Shown piece by piece: positions 8,324 through 16,456 of a stretch of DNA of 64,000 bases; position 1 is the first letter of the stretch, and every line of letters begins with the position of its first letter. Origin of the DNA: Phycisphaerae bacterium (lineage in GTDB: Bacteria; Chloroflexota; Anaerolineae; 4572-78; J111); contig JANQQF010000070.1 of NCBI GenBank assembly GCA_028285035.1, positions 1-64,000 of the forward strand, read 5' to 3'. The notes under the pieces are model-generated. The model was given only the letters and a program-made list of their open reading frames with translations. It had not been told where the DNA came from and ran no database searches. The translations under genes and the position numbers were made by a program.

Positions 8324-8974
8324 TTAGTTTGGTGTGGCAAAAACTTGGGTCCAATAGTGATTCCAGTTCTCGGTTCCCGTATCATTTTCTAAGTAGTAAT
8401 AGCCCACCCCAATTTCGGTAAAGCTACAATTCAAAATATTAGCTCGGTGACCAGCACTTGACATCCAATCAGCCACAACGGCGGCGGCTGTTGAATGACC
8501 GGCTGCGATATTCTCGGAAATGGCACTCGCACTATAGCCTGTGTCAGCTACCCGTGTACCGGGCGTTGATCCATTGCTTGTTGAAATGTGCCCAAAGAAA
8601 TCATTGATGGCCATATCCTGAGAATGGACAAAAGCAGCGCTATTCAACTGGGTGCTCATGGTTATAGCGTTACAGCCATTGGCTAATCGCTCTACATTTG
8701 TTGCCTCAACTACCCCAGCCGCAAACGGGTTGTAATCTCGGGTAACAAAAGGCAAATAGATTGTACTAGATGTCGAGCTTGTTTGTTGAACAGCTAGATC
8801 TGAGGCAAATGTGTGATTCTGTTGTTGGATTTGTTGGGAGTTTTGAGAAAAAGTAAAACTACGATCAATCGACTCAAGGTCGGATGCGGCTGAAAATGAC
8901 CAAAGAGGGGTTAAAACAAACGTGAGCGTAATTATGGCAAAGTACAAACAGATATAAGTGAGTGATTGTTTCAT
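8324..8974 (-). CDS. Secreted CAP-domain (SCP/PR1-like) protein, 216 aa
   Basis: The N-terminus MKQSLTYICLYFAIITLTF is a signal peptide or anchor. The C-terminal ~130 residues are a CAP domain: AAFVHSQDMAINDFFGHIST, ISENIAAGHSTAAAVVADWM, then AGHRANILNCSFTEIGVGYY and a final HYWTQVFA. The conserved His/Glu pairs (HS, GHIS, SENIA, WNHYW) of the CAP cavity are present. Bacterial members are extracellular and mostly of unknown role. I start at the ATG at 8974, which leads straight into the signal peptide and has GGAGAC upstream; a frame start at 9007 would add 11 residues ahead of it. Confidence 0.88.
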   Translation of the reverse strand: MKQSLTYICLYFAIITLTFVLTPLWSFSAASDLESIDRSFTFSQNSQQIQQQNHTFASDLAVQQTSSTSSTIYLPFVTRDYNPFAAGVVEATNVERLANGCNAITMSTQLNSAAFVHSQDMAINDFFGHISTSNGSTPGTRVADTGYSASAISENIAAGHSTAAAVVADWMSSAGHRANILNCSFTEIGVGYYYLENDTGTENWNHYWTQVFATPN

Positions 8975-9110
8975 GAAAACTAGTCTCCAACTTGTAAGGT
9001 ACAACATAACGGGTTAGGTGGTGGTTATCGAAATCTATTAGGGTTTCATTTTACACGAAAGAATCAAATTATGCCGAATCAATTACTCAATTTTTTTAGT
9101 GTAAGCCTGC

Positions 9111-10070
9111 CTAGGAAATGGTGTAAATAAAAAGGACGGCACTGTAAATCAAGCAGGTCACGACCAAAATAAACGTTAGTTTTTCTGAACGGGGAGCGTC
9201 AGGCGGTCGCATTAGACGATGCACCGCAATCGGAATACCTAAAAACAGAAAGCCACTGATCCATAGCGGAATTTGCCGTGTAATCGAAAAGTAAAGAAAT
9301 AGGGTTACACCGACGATGGTGACAATTTTTAATAATGTGGTCGATATGGGTAAACCAATGGTGGTTGTAAAGTTTTTATCAGTCCGGGAGTCAACGTCAA
9401 AGTCACGAATTTGCTGTTCAAGTTGGGCGGCCAGTGAAGATAAAATGGCCAAAGTTAAGAGAATGTAATCCAGTTTGAGCCAAACTACATCAATCAGTAT
9501 TAAGGTAATTAAATAAGGGAACGTTTCAACAAAAATCGCGTGGGTCAACAGGTCCAAACCGGGCCTACTTTTGAGGCGAAGTGGTGGTGCAGAATAGGCC
9601 CACATCACGATAAAACAGACAATCAAAATGGTCAGGCCACGCAGACCATATTGAGCAAATGCAAAAATCAGAAAGGTACAGGTCCCCCACCAAATCAACC
9701 AAAATAGCTGCTGGGGTAACGGAGAAAGTACACCCTCCGAGGATGACAGGGTTTGTAGTTGTACAAAAAAATTGCGCTCGGCTTTCTTTGGTTCCTGGGC
9801 GTCATAGGGAGCGTCATAATAATCATTCAAGGCAAAGGCGAGCCAATACCCCAAACTAATGGCGACAGCCAACAAAAGATTGCGAAATGTAATGGCGTCA
9901 TGAATGAGTAGGGCAAAAATTACGATGATTAGGGTAAGCGCCCAAGCATCAACATGATTAAAAACTAATTTTGTAAGATTTGAATGTGTGGCAAATTGTA
10001 TTGGACAAAAGATTATCCAATTGAAGATACGATTGGTGGACCGACCCATAGGTTTTAATGCTGACCCCAT
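9111..10070 (-). CDS. UbiA-family prenyltransferase, 319 aa
   Basis: A polytopic membrane enzyme with eight or nine hydrophobic helices. The first prenyl-diphosphate motif is NDYYDAPYDAQ (NDxxDxxxD) and the second is DFDVDSRTDKNFTT (DxxxD), which together bind Mg-diphosphate. UbiA enzymes transfer prenyl groups to aromatic rings, heme or glycerol phosphate; the substrate cannot be told here and no quinone, chlorophyll or archaeal-lipid genes are adjacent. The TIG sequence after the second motif (TTIGLPIS) resembles chlorophyll/DPPR-type members. Confidence 0.85.
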   Translation of the reverse strand: MGSALKPMGRSTNRIFNWIIFCPIQFATHSNLTKLVFNHVDAWALTLIIVIFALLIHDAITFRNLLLAVAISLGYWLAFALNDYYDAPYDAQEPKKAERNFFVQLQTLSSSEGVLSPLPQQLFWLIWWGTCTFLIFAFAQYGLRGLTILIVCFIVMWAYSAPPLRLKSRPGLDLLTHAIFVETFPYLITLILIDVVWLKLDYILLTLAILSSLAAQLEQQIRDFDVDSRTDKNFTTTIGLPISTTLLKIVTIVGVTLFLYFSITRQIPLWISGFLFLGIPIAVHRLMRPPDAPRSEKLTFILVVTCLIYSAVLFIYTIS

Positions 10071-10407
10071 TTAGAGGTCGTCTATTTTAAGAATACCTCT
10101 AAATATAGCATTTGGTTGGAGGCGACCTCATAGTAGCACGATCAATTCGGGATTACAAATATACTCTATGATCTCTTGGGAGGGTTATCCTATACGTTTT
10201 GACTTTGAGTTGTGATATTATGACAGAGATAGACCAATTGCATCATTAACAAATTCGTCTTCTTGCATAAAATACGGCAATTTTGAAAAGCGACATAAAT
10301 TCGTCAATTTACTTTGGAATTGTAACGACTATTGGTTAAAATATATCCAATAATAGTGCAAAACTTCTCTAACCCAACCTCTTACTATCAAACGAACAAA
10401 TGTAAAC
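10071..10407. other. Divergent intergenic region, 337 bp
   Basis: Separates the minus-strand UbiA gene from the plus-strand kinase gene, so it should carry two promoters. An inverted repeat GAGGTCG (10074-10080) / CGACCTC (10123-10129) lies right at the UbiA start side and could be an operator. The rest is AT-rich; I see no convincing -35/-10 pair, RNA gene or coding frame. Confidence 0.45.
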
Positions 10408-10431
10408 TTGGTCTTTAACGTTAAACAACAC

Positions 10432-11679
10432 ATGGATACAACACGCACGGTTCTAAATGTTGAAGATATTGATGAAAATCGCACTTTAGTGAGACGTATT
10501 CTAGAGAGCGAAGGGTATCAAGTCGTAGATGCCATCAATGCCCTGGAAGGGATTGAAAAGGCCCAAACACTCCAACCCGACTTGATTTTGATGGATATCA
10601 ATTTACCTGATCTTGACGGATTTACCGCTGTCACTCGTATTCGCAGCTATACCCAGCTCAAACAAACCCCCATTATTGCGTTAACCGCGCGCACTGTCCA
10701 AAATGATAAAGAGCGGGCCAAGGCCATTGGCTGCGATGGCTACATCAACAAGCCTGTTGATATTGATGAACTTGTTGATGAGGTCGCTAAACATATTGCT
10801 ACGGGACGAAGAGTTGAAGAGGAGTTAGTCACTGATCGCGAGCGCTATTTGCATGAGCATAGCGTTGCTATGAGCCAAGCGCTACAAAACAAATTGAATG
10901 AGTTGCAATCGGCCTATGATCGCCTCAAACACCTCGAAGAGGCCAAAAGCAATTTCATCTCCATGGCCTCCCACGAATTACGCACCCCCCTCACAGTAGT
11001 GAACAGCTACACCCAAATGCTTCAAATCCTGCCATCTATTCAGCAAGATCCAACCGCGATGGAGCTGCTTGAAGGGATGACCCGGGGCATGGTCCGGCTC
11101 AAAGATATCATCAACGATATGATTAGCGTTGTCCGAGTCGAACTCGATCAAACCACCTATGAACTCGTGCCTATTTCGATTCGAAGTGTGCTTGATCGTG
11201 TTGAGAAACGGCACACCCCCATTGCTAAAGAGCGAAAAATCACCTTAGTTTTTGATGTTGCGGCTAATTTAGCCACGGTCAATGGTGATTATGAACAATT
11301 AGAGTCAGCCATCTCTCGGATTGTTGGTAATGCCATCAAATATACCCCCGACGAAGGCTCGGTTTTTATTACCGCCGAAATGCTACGAAATATCGACCCT
11401 GGTCAAAAAACATTCATCGAAATTGTGGTGGCTGATACTGGGGTCGGCATTCATCTGGATAAACAAAATAGTATCTTTGAAAAATTTAGCACGGCTGCCA
11501 ATGTCGCGTTACATAGCACCAGCAAAACAAATTTTATGGGCGGCGGGGCTGGCCTCGGTCTGGCCATAGCCAAAGGTATCATCGAATCGCACAGTGGTCG
11601 TATCTGGGTTGAAAGTGATGGATATGATCCAGAAACATTGCCTGGTAGTAAATTCTTCATCGTTCTCCCCACGATTTAG
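10432..11679 (+). CDS. Response-regulator receiver/histidine kinase fusion, 415 aa
   Basis: A soluble signalling protein with an N-terminal REC domain (residues ~5-120; phospho-acceptor D55 in LILMDINLPDLDG; conserved K in INKPVDID), a coiled linker, a HisKA domain with H181 in MASHELRTP, and a HATPase domain (N box GNAIKYTP, G1 DTGVGI, G2 GAGLGLAIAKG). No transmembrane sensor is present, so input probably comes by phosphorylation of the receiver. I start at the ATG at 10432; a TTG at 10408 is in frame. No partner regulator is adjacent. Confidence 0.9.
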   Translation: MDTTRTVLNVEDIDENRTLVRRILESEGYQVVDAINALEGIEKAQTLQPDLILMDINLPDLDGFTAVTRIRSYTQLKQTPIIALTARTVQNDKERAKAIGCDGYINKPVDIDELVDEVAKHIATGRRVEEELVTDRERYLHEHSVAMSQALQNKLNELQSAYDRLKHLEEAKSNFISMASHELRTPLTVVNSYTQMLQILPSIQQDPTAMELLEGMTRGMVRLKDIINDMISVVRVELDQTTYELVPISIRSVLDRVEKRHTPIAKERKITLVFDVAANLATVNGDYEQLESAISRIVGNAIKYTPDEGSVFITAEMLRNIDPGQKTFIEIVVADTGVGIHLDKQNSIFEKFSTAANVALHSTSKTNFMGGGAGLGLAIAKGIIESHSGRIWVESDGYDPETLPGSKFFIVLPTI

Positions 11680-11796
11680 TTTAGCAACCCCATTAGACAT
11701 AAGAAGATTTTTTAAGATAGTCACTTCGCACTATAATGCGCGGAGTAGAGTGTTGATGTATTTGAAATACATCTCCGACACTTAAAAGGACATCTA

Positions 11797-12738
11797 ATGA
11801 AATCGATCTCCCTATTGTGCTTAGCTGCAGTCTTCTTTTTGATTGGCTGTGCCCCACAAGAAACACCAGAAGATTCCAATGTTTATGCAGCTACCTTCGT
11901 TCTGCCGACCGCTGAGCCAACGCTTCTTCCCACACCCTCAAGCACACCCGTTCTTCAGACAACCAACATAACCACCACCAATTCCTCCCAACCAACATCA
12001 TTACCCGACGAAGCCTTTGCCCTTGTCGCCAGAGTCATTGACGGTAATACCATTTCAGTGATATTTGATGGAGATCGCCTAAGTGATGAACACACGGTTC
12101 GGTACATCGGGATCGATGTACCACCGAATACAAATACCGATCCGTGGGGGGTTGTTGCTTTTGAAACCAATACAAAGCTCGCCAGCTTGAAAGTGGTTCG
12201 GCTGGTACGTGATGAGACCGACTACGATGAAGAAGGGTATTTGTTACGCCACGTTTATCTTGAAAATCAATTGATGAGCATTGTACTGGCTGAGGCTGGT
12301 CTAGCGAGTGTTAGGTCTGACGAAGAGAACACGCAGTTTGACGATCAAATCGCAGCAGCAGAGCGCCAAGCCAGGGCAGAAAGTCTAGGGATTTGGGGCA
12401 ATGCCCCACCAACGCCAACAGCAACCTCAACGCCTACCCCTGAACCTGCGGAAGGAACAACAGAGCCGACCACCGAACTCACGGACGCCACAAACGAGGC
12501 GGTTCCCGTTGAAACCACAGACGAGGCCACGGTCGAGGCAACAGAAATCCCGTCTGATGAAGCTACGGAAGAACCATCGGAAACAGTGATACCAGAGGCA
12601 TCGCTGGAGGCCACTGAAGAACCAACAACTGAGCCTGAAAGCACGTCAGAAGCAACACCAAGTGATGAACCGACTGCTGAGCCAACCATAGAAGATACAA
12701 ATGAAAACCTTAATGGCACTGAGGAGTCATCAAATTAG
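11797..12738 (+). CDS. Lipoprotein with staphylococcal-nuclease-like fold and acidic Thr-rich tail, 313 aa
   Basis: Lipobox FLIGC (Cys18) marks an exported lipoprotein. A Thr/Pro/Ser linker follows, then a TNase-like domain at ~70-205: RVIDGNTISV, VRYIGIDVP, AFETNTKLASLKVVRLVRDE, LLRHVYLENQLMSIVLAEAGLA and ESLGIWGN. In the catalytic stretch the usual D-R-Y-G-R is replaced by DEEGYLLRHVY, so nuclease activity is likely but not proven. Residues ~210-313 are a low-complexity Glu/Thr/Ala/Pro tail. It is followed after 8 bp by a 57-codon membrane gene. Confidence 0.84.
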   Translation: MKSISLLCLAAVFFLIGCAPQETPEDSNVYAATFVLPTAEPTLLPTPSSTPVLQTTNITTTNSSQPTSLPDEAFALVARVIDGNTISVIFDGDRLSDEHTVRYIGIDVPPNTNTDPWGVVAFETNTKLASLKVVRLVRDETDYDEEGYLLRHVYLENQLMSIVLAEAGLASVRSDEENTQFDDQIAAAERQARAESLGIWGNAPPTPTATSTPTPEPAEGTTEPTTELTDATNEAVPVETTDEATVEATEIPSDEATEEPSETVIPEASLEATEEPTTEPESTSEATPSDEPTAEPTIEDTNENLNGTEESSN

Positions 12739-12746
12739 AGGGGACA

Positions 12747-12920
12747 ATGAAATTACGCAAACCTAAGCGAAATTTGTGGAATGCAGCTTTCATCCTGTTT
12801 ATCATCGGTATTATTTTGGCTTACGCACCCTTTACATTACCCGCCTTTTTTATTGGTTGGGCATTCTGGTTGATGGTCGCTTCTGCTGCTTTACTCCTGC
12901 TGGGAACAACGGTGCTCTAA
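12747..12920 (+). CDS. Small two-helix membrane protein, 57 aa
   Basis: A short gene starting MKLRKPKRNLWNAAFILFII and ending LLLLGTTVL. A basic N-terminus is followed by two hydrophobic helices (about 11-31 and 34-55). AGAGGGG lies just before the ATG, overlapping the end of the nuclease-like lipoprotein gene, so it is probably translated from the same mRNA. Its stop comes 1 nt before the convergent stop of the carbonic-anhydrase-like gene. Function unknown. Confidence 0.7.
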   Translation: MKLRKPKRNLWNAAFILFIIGIILAYAPFTLPAFFIGWAFWLMVASAALLLLGTTVL

Positions 12921-12921
12921 A

Positions 12922-13440
12922 TTAGCCCATTAAAGCGGCCATAAAAACGCGCGAGCGCTCAACGTAGGTGTTAGCTGAAGTCCGTAAGCCCTCAATTTCT
13001 TCTGGAGTTAATTCACGCACAACTTTCGCGGGGCTGCCTAAAATCAAGGAGCCTGCGGGAAACTCCTTGCCTTGGGTGAGAAGGGCATTGGCTCCGACCA
13101 AACAATTATCACCAATTACCACTCCGTTCAACACTACTGAACGAATACCAATCAAACTATTATTCCCGACCGTTGCACCGTGCACAACAGCGCCGTGACC
13201 TACCGTCACCCCTTCCCCCAACGTAAGAGGAAAGCCCGGGTCGACGTGAAAAATCGATCCCTCTTGAATGTTGGTCCGTGCCCCAATTTTGATAGGTTCG
13301 GTATCCCCACGTAGTGTAGCGTAATACCAAACACTTGTTTCTTCAGCCAACGTGACATCCCCAACAATCATTGCTCCTGGCGCAATAAATGCCGTTGGGT
13401 CGATTTGTTCTGGGTGAAATTGTGTATTAAATGTTGTCAT
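12922..13440 (-). CDS. Gamma-class carbonic anhydrase family protein, 172 aa
   Basis: A left-handed beta-helix of hexapeptide repeats covers residues ~10-150 (IAPGAMIVGDVTLAE, GARTNIQEGSIFHVD, VTVGHGAVVHGATVGNNSLI, IGDNCLVGANALLT). The histidines of HVD and GHGAVVHG match the zinc-binding positions of gamma-carbonic anhydrases such as Cam/YrdA, with the conserved R of LRGD and the Q of NIQEG. Hydration of CO2 is the family activity, although many YrdA-like members show little. The start at 13440 is favoured by GGAGAACAGG directly upstream. Convergent with the 57-aa gene. Confidence 0.88.
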   Translation of the reverse strand: MTTFNTQFHPEQIDPTAFIAPGAMIVGDVTLAEETSVWYYATLRGDTEPIKIGARTNIQEGSIFHVDPGFPLTLGEGVTVGHGAVVHGATVGNNSLIGIRSVVLNGVVIGDNCLVGANALLTQGKEFPAGSLILGSPAKVVRELTPEEIEGLRTSANTYVERSRVFMAALMG

Positions 13441-13452
13441 CCTGTTCTCCAC

Positions 13453-13685
13453 TCAATGTATCAAGGTTGTAAAGTGTCAAAATAGCAAAGCAGCAATAGG
13501 ATATGGGAATAAAATTTATCACTTATTGCTTTGCCCTGTTACTTTGCTTCCCTGTTACCTTACCGTCTTGCCACGTTTTCCGCAAAGTCTAAACACGTCA
13601 CTTTGCCTTGATACCAACCCACCGATATAATTGAGCCGAATTCCCCAAATATTATGTATAATCTAATCCAAAGGAGCCATCCATT
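13453..13685. other. Divergent intergenic region with degenerate palindromic repeat
   Basis: Contains GCAAAGCAGCAATA and TATTGCTTTGC, which can pair imperfectly, followed by GTTACTTTGCTTCCCTGTTACC. Related words (GGTAACAGGG, GCTACTTTGCC, CCCTGTTAC) recur at 18526-18612, suggesting copies of one degenerate repeat family. No gene seen. Confidence 0.4.
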
Positions 13686-14084
13686 ATGTTTTTAACACTG
13701 CAAGAGAAAAAAACCTTAGCTGAATTACTCAATGCCCGGATTGATATTCCATGGGTACCGGAGAGCATGGAGGGGCCAGCCTTCTTGTTTGCTGTGAATC
13801 GGATTGAAGAGGCCTTAGAAGGCGTTATGCCAGAGGCCATTGGTGAACTTTTACGGGATGGGAGCAAAGGGATTGATCCTGCCGAAGCACAAGCGCTTGG
13901 TAATCGTCTCCTTGTGGCGTTAAACAAGCGTATCGACCTTCCCTTATTTAACGAAGAGCAGGAAGCTGATTTGCTACAACGCTTGATTGCCCCTTTAGTT
14001 GTTGCTCTGAGTGATGGGCACACCATCGACACCGTTATAGATGCAACCAAACAAAAAGTGGCAGAAGACTTAGCCAGAAGGTAA
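13686..14084 (+). CDS. Conserved-looking hypothetical protein, 132 aa
   Basis: I do not recognise a family. It is a soluble, mostly helical, acidic protein with no signal, no cysteines and no evident catalytic motif. Two stretches look like a degenerate internal duplication: LAELLNARIDIPWVPE near the N-terminus and LLVALNKRIDLPLFNE in the middle, each with N-x-RID/I-P. AAAGGAG upstream supports the ATG. It stands alone between gamma-CA and mdh. Confidence 0.72.
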   Translation: MFLTLQEKKTLAELLNARIDIPWVPESMEGPAFLFAVNRIEEALEGVMPEAIGELLRDGSKGIDPAEAQALGNRLLVALNKRIDLPLFNEEQEADLLQRLIAPLVVALSDGHTIDTVIDATKQKVAEDLARR

Positions 14085-14405
14085 CCATAAGCTTTAGAGC
14101 AAGTTACATATTTTCAAAATCGGCAGCTTAGGAGTACGATAGTGATGGTTATTAAGTAAACGGCAAGAGGTTTTGGAAAAGCCGATAAATTTCAATGGAC
14201 GATTTTTGTTCAAAGTAAGATCAGTTTAGCCTGTTTACGGGTAAATGAAATTTACCATAAATTATGGCGCAAAATTGACAATAGTTGAAACTATTTTCGG
14301 TTTTTGAGCAATCCTTTATTCCTAAAACTTTCTGCCAAATACTTAAAGGCATCCTAAATTAATGGTTATAAGTCATATAGCTTAAATTACACAAGGAGAC
14401 ACACT
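14085..14405. other. Intergenic region upstream of mdh, 321 bp
   Basis: AT-rich. Two short palindromes stand out: GGTAAATgaaATTTACC (14240-14256) and AATAGTTgaAACTATT (14280-14295), the second abutting a TTGACA (14275-14280). They may be operators of mdh. I could not find a -10 box at proper spacing from TTGACA. A GGAG precedes the mdh start. No gene seen. Confidence 0.5.
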
Positions 14406-15386
14406 ATGAGTAATCTTGTCAAAGTAGCCGTGACCGGAGCGGCAGGTCAAATCGGTTATGCCCTTCTCTTTCGTTTAGCATCTGGCCAAGCGTTTGGCCC
14501 AGACACTCGTGTCGCGCTGCACCTTTTGGAAATCACCCCAGCCCTGAAAGCGGCTGAAGGGGTTGTGATGGAACTTGATGATTGCGCCTTTCCTTTACTT
14601 GATGATATTGTCATCACCGACGATGCAAATGTGGCATTTGATGGGGTCAATTGGGCCTTGCTCGTTGGGGCCAAGCCACGCGGCAAGGGAATGGAACGAG
14701 GCGATTTGATCCGTGAGAATGGTCCAATTTTTACGGGACAGGGTAATGCATTAACTAAAGCCGCAGATGATCTACGCGTTTTGGTGGTAGGTAACCCAGC
14801 CAATACCAATGCCTTGATTGCGGCGCATAACGCTGACGGCGTGCCTAATGAACGGTTCTCAGCAATGACACGCCTCGATCAAAACCGAGCATATGCACAA
14901 CTGGCCCAAAAAGCCGGTGTCACGGTGAATGATGTTAGTAACGTCACTATTTGGGGGAACCACAGTGCTACCCAATACCCCGATGCTGAAAATGCCAAAA
15001 TCAACGGCAAGCCCGTTTATGATGTGATTGATGACCACGAGTGGCTCAAAGGCGACTTCATCACCACCGTCCAAAAACGTGGCGCAGCCATCATCCAGGC
15101 CCGTGGCCTTTCATCTGCGGCCTCAGCGGCAAATGCGATGATCGATCACGTCGTTAGCATGGTAAACCCCACCCCAGAAGGGCAGTGGTTCTCAGCTGCT
15201 GTTCCATCTGATGGTAGCTATGGTGTAGATGAAGGCTTGATGTTCTCCTTCCCACTCGTTAGCGATGGCAATGGCTACAACATCGTGCAAGACGTGCCGA
15301 TGAGTGATTGGGCCAAGGAAAAATTCGATGCAACTCTAGCAGAGTTACGCTCTGAAAAAGAAGTTGTCGCAGATTTGTTAGGATAA
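14406..15386 (+). CDS. mdh: Malate dehydrogenase, 326 aa
   Basis: NAD(P)-dependent interconversion of malate and oxaloacetate in the TCA cycle. The N-terminal Rossmann motif is [18 protein letters not shown]; the substrate arginines lie in [12 protein letters not shown] and [19 protein letters not shown] follows; the catalytic His is in [12 protein letters not shown]. The sequence is the cytosolic/chloroplast-like type-2 form typical of many aerobic bacteria, with full family length. AAGGAG upstream fixes the start. An imperfect inverted repeat separates it from hemC. Confidence 0.96.
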   Translation: MSNLVKVAVTGAAGQIGYALLFRLASGQAFGPDTRVALHLLEITPALKAAEGVVMELDDCAFPLLDDIVITDDANVAFDGVNWALLVGAKPRGKGMERGDLIRENGPIFTGQGNALTKAADDLRVLVVGNPANTNALIAAHNADGVPNERFSAMTRLDQNRAYAQLAQKAGVTVNDVSNVTIWGNHSATQYPDAENAKINGKPVYDVIDDHEWLKGDFITTVQKRGAAIIQARGLSSAASAANAMIDHVVSMVNPTPEGQWFSAAVPSDGSYGVDEGLMFSFPLVSDGNGYNIVQDVPMSDWAKEKFDATLAELRSEKEVVADLLG

Positions 15387-15390
15387 GACA

Positions 15391-15477
15391 CCAACCTAAT
15401 AGGCTGGCAGGCCCAAATTTTCATCATTTCAGATTTTCATAGAACGCTTGACCGGGCTGCCAGTCCTGTTAGATTGG
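15391..15477 (+). promoter_or_regulatory. Imperfect long inverted repeat between mdh and hemC
   Basis: CCAACCTAATAGGCTGGCAGG... (15391-15414) pairs with GGGCTGCCAGTCCTGTTAG... (15454-15477) over about 24 nt with a few mismatches and a ~39-nt loop. It lies after the mdh stop and 15 nt before the hemC start, so it could act as an mdh terminator, an attenuator of the heme genes or mRNA-end protection. No U-tract follows. Confidence 0.5.
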
Positions 15478-15492
15478 CAGTCCGGTACTTTT

Positions 15493-16419
15493 ATGCAAAC
15501 CTTAACCATTGGCTCACGCCGCTCTCAGCTTGCCCAAATCCAATCGCGGTTGGTGCAGGCGATGTTGATGAAAGCGTGGCCTGACTTAACCGTAGACATT
15601 GTTTTATTTGATACCAAAGGCGATCTCAATCGCCAGGCGCCACTCCCCGAAATCGGAGGTAAAGGGTTATTCACTGCTGAGCTTGAAGCAGCCTTGCGCG
15701 AGCGACGGATTGATTTGGCAGTTCATAGCCTCAAGGATTTACCGGTGGAAGATAGCCCCGGCTTGACCGTTATCGCTATTCCAGAGAGAGCTAAACCGGG
15801 CGACATGCTAATTTCGCATAAGGCCAATCAATTGGCAGCATTGCCCACAGAAGGCGTGGTTGGCACCAGCAGCTTACGCCGGGCCGCCCAAATCTTGGCT
15901 AAACGCCCCGACCTCATCATCAAAGACATTCGGGGTAATGTCGATACCCGCCTCAACAAAATCGAGGACCCAAGCCTGGGCTACGACGCGACGATCTTGG
16001 CCCAAGCTGGCCTGGAGCGGATGGGGCACGCTGAGTTGCCTCAGGCCCACATTATTCCATTTGAAATAATGCTCCCAGCGCCAGGTCAAGGGGCCTTGGG
16101 CATCCAAAGTCGCCACGATGACCCAGAGATAGACCATCTTCTAGCCCCATTGGATGATGCCCACACCCGGGCCGCCGTTGAGGCCGAGCGGGCCTTTTTG
16201 GCTGGTCTAGGTGGTGGTTGTTCATTGCCCGTCGGGGCCTTCGGTCAAATTGCGCAAAATCAGCTAACCTTGCAGGCCTTGGTCGCTCAACCCGATGGAC
16301 AAAAAACAATCCGAGTTGAGGGGCAAGCGGATATCACTGAGGCGAAAGCATTGGGCAAAACGCTAGCCGAACAAGCCTTGAGTCAAGGGGCGGCAGGATT
16401 ATTGGTTGATGTGAATTGA
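15493..16419 (+). CDS. hemC: Hydroxymethylbilane synthase (porphobilinogen deaminase), 308 aa
   Basis: Joins four porphobilinogens into hydroxymethylbilane. The N-terminus TIGSRRSQLAQIQS, the AVHSLKDLP motif with substrate-binding residues, RRAAQILAKRPDL, DIRGNVDTRL and the dipyrromethane-cofactor Cys in GLGGGCSLPVGAFG are all present. I start at the ATG at 15493 (MQTLTIGSRRSQL); an in-frame start at 15448 lies inside the inverted repeat and adds 15 atypical residues. First gene of the heme block; cobA-hemD follows after 37 bp. Confidence 0.96.
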   Translation: MQTLTIGSRRSQLAQIQSRLVQAMLMKAWPDLTVDIVLFDTKGDLNRQAPLPEIGGKGLFTAELEAALRERRIDLAVHSLKDLPVEDSPGLTVIAIPERAKPGDMLISHKANQLAALPTEGVVGTSSLRRAAQILAKRPDLIIKDIRGNVDTRLNKIEDPSLGYDATILAQAGLERMGHAELPQAHIIPFEIMLPAPGQGALGIQSRHDDPEIDHLLAPLDDAHTRAAVEAERAFLAGLGGGCSLPVGAFGQIAQNQLTLQALVAQPDGQKTIRVEGQADITEAKALGKTLAEQALSQGAAGLLVDVN

Positions 16420-16456
16420 TTATAACAGAATTTTCATTCGCACTTAGAACGATAAA

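Noticed and set aside
12345..12719. 124-codon Ser/Val-rich minus-strand frame
   Set aside because: It is the reverse of the Glu/Thr-rich tail of the nuclease-like lipoprotein; low complexity only.
14275..14303. Possible sigma-70 promoter for mdh (TTGACA)
   Set aside because: The -35 box is perfect but no acceptable -10 box lies 16-18 bp downstream; I keep only the palindrome as a possible operator.
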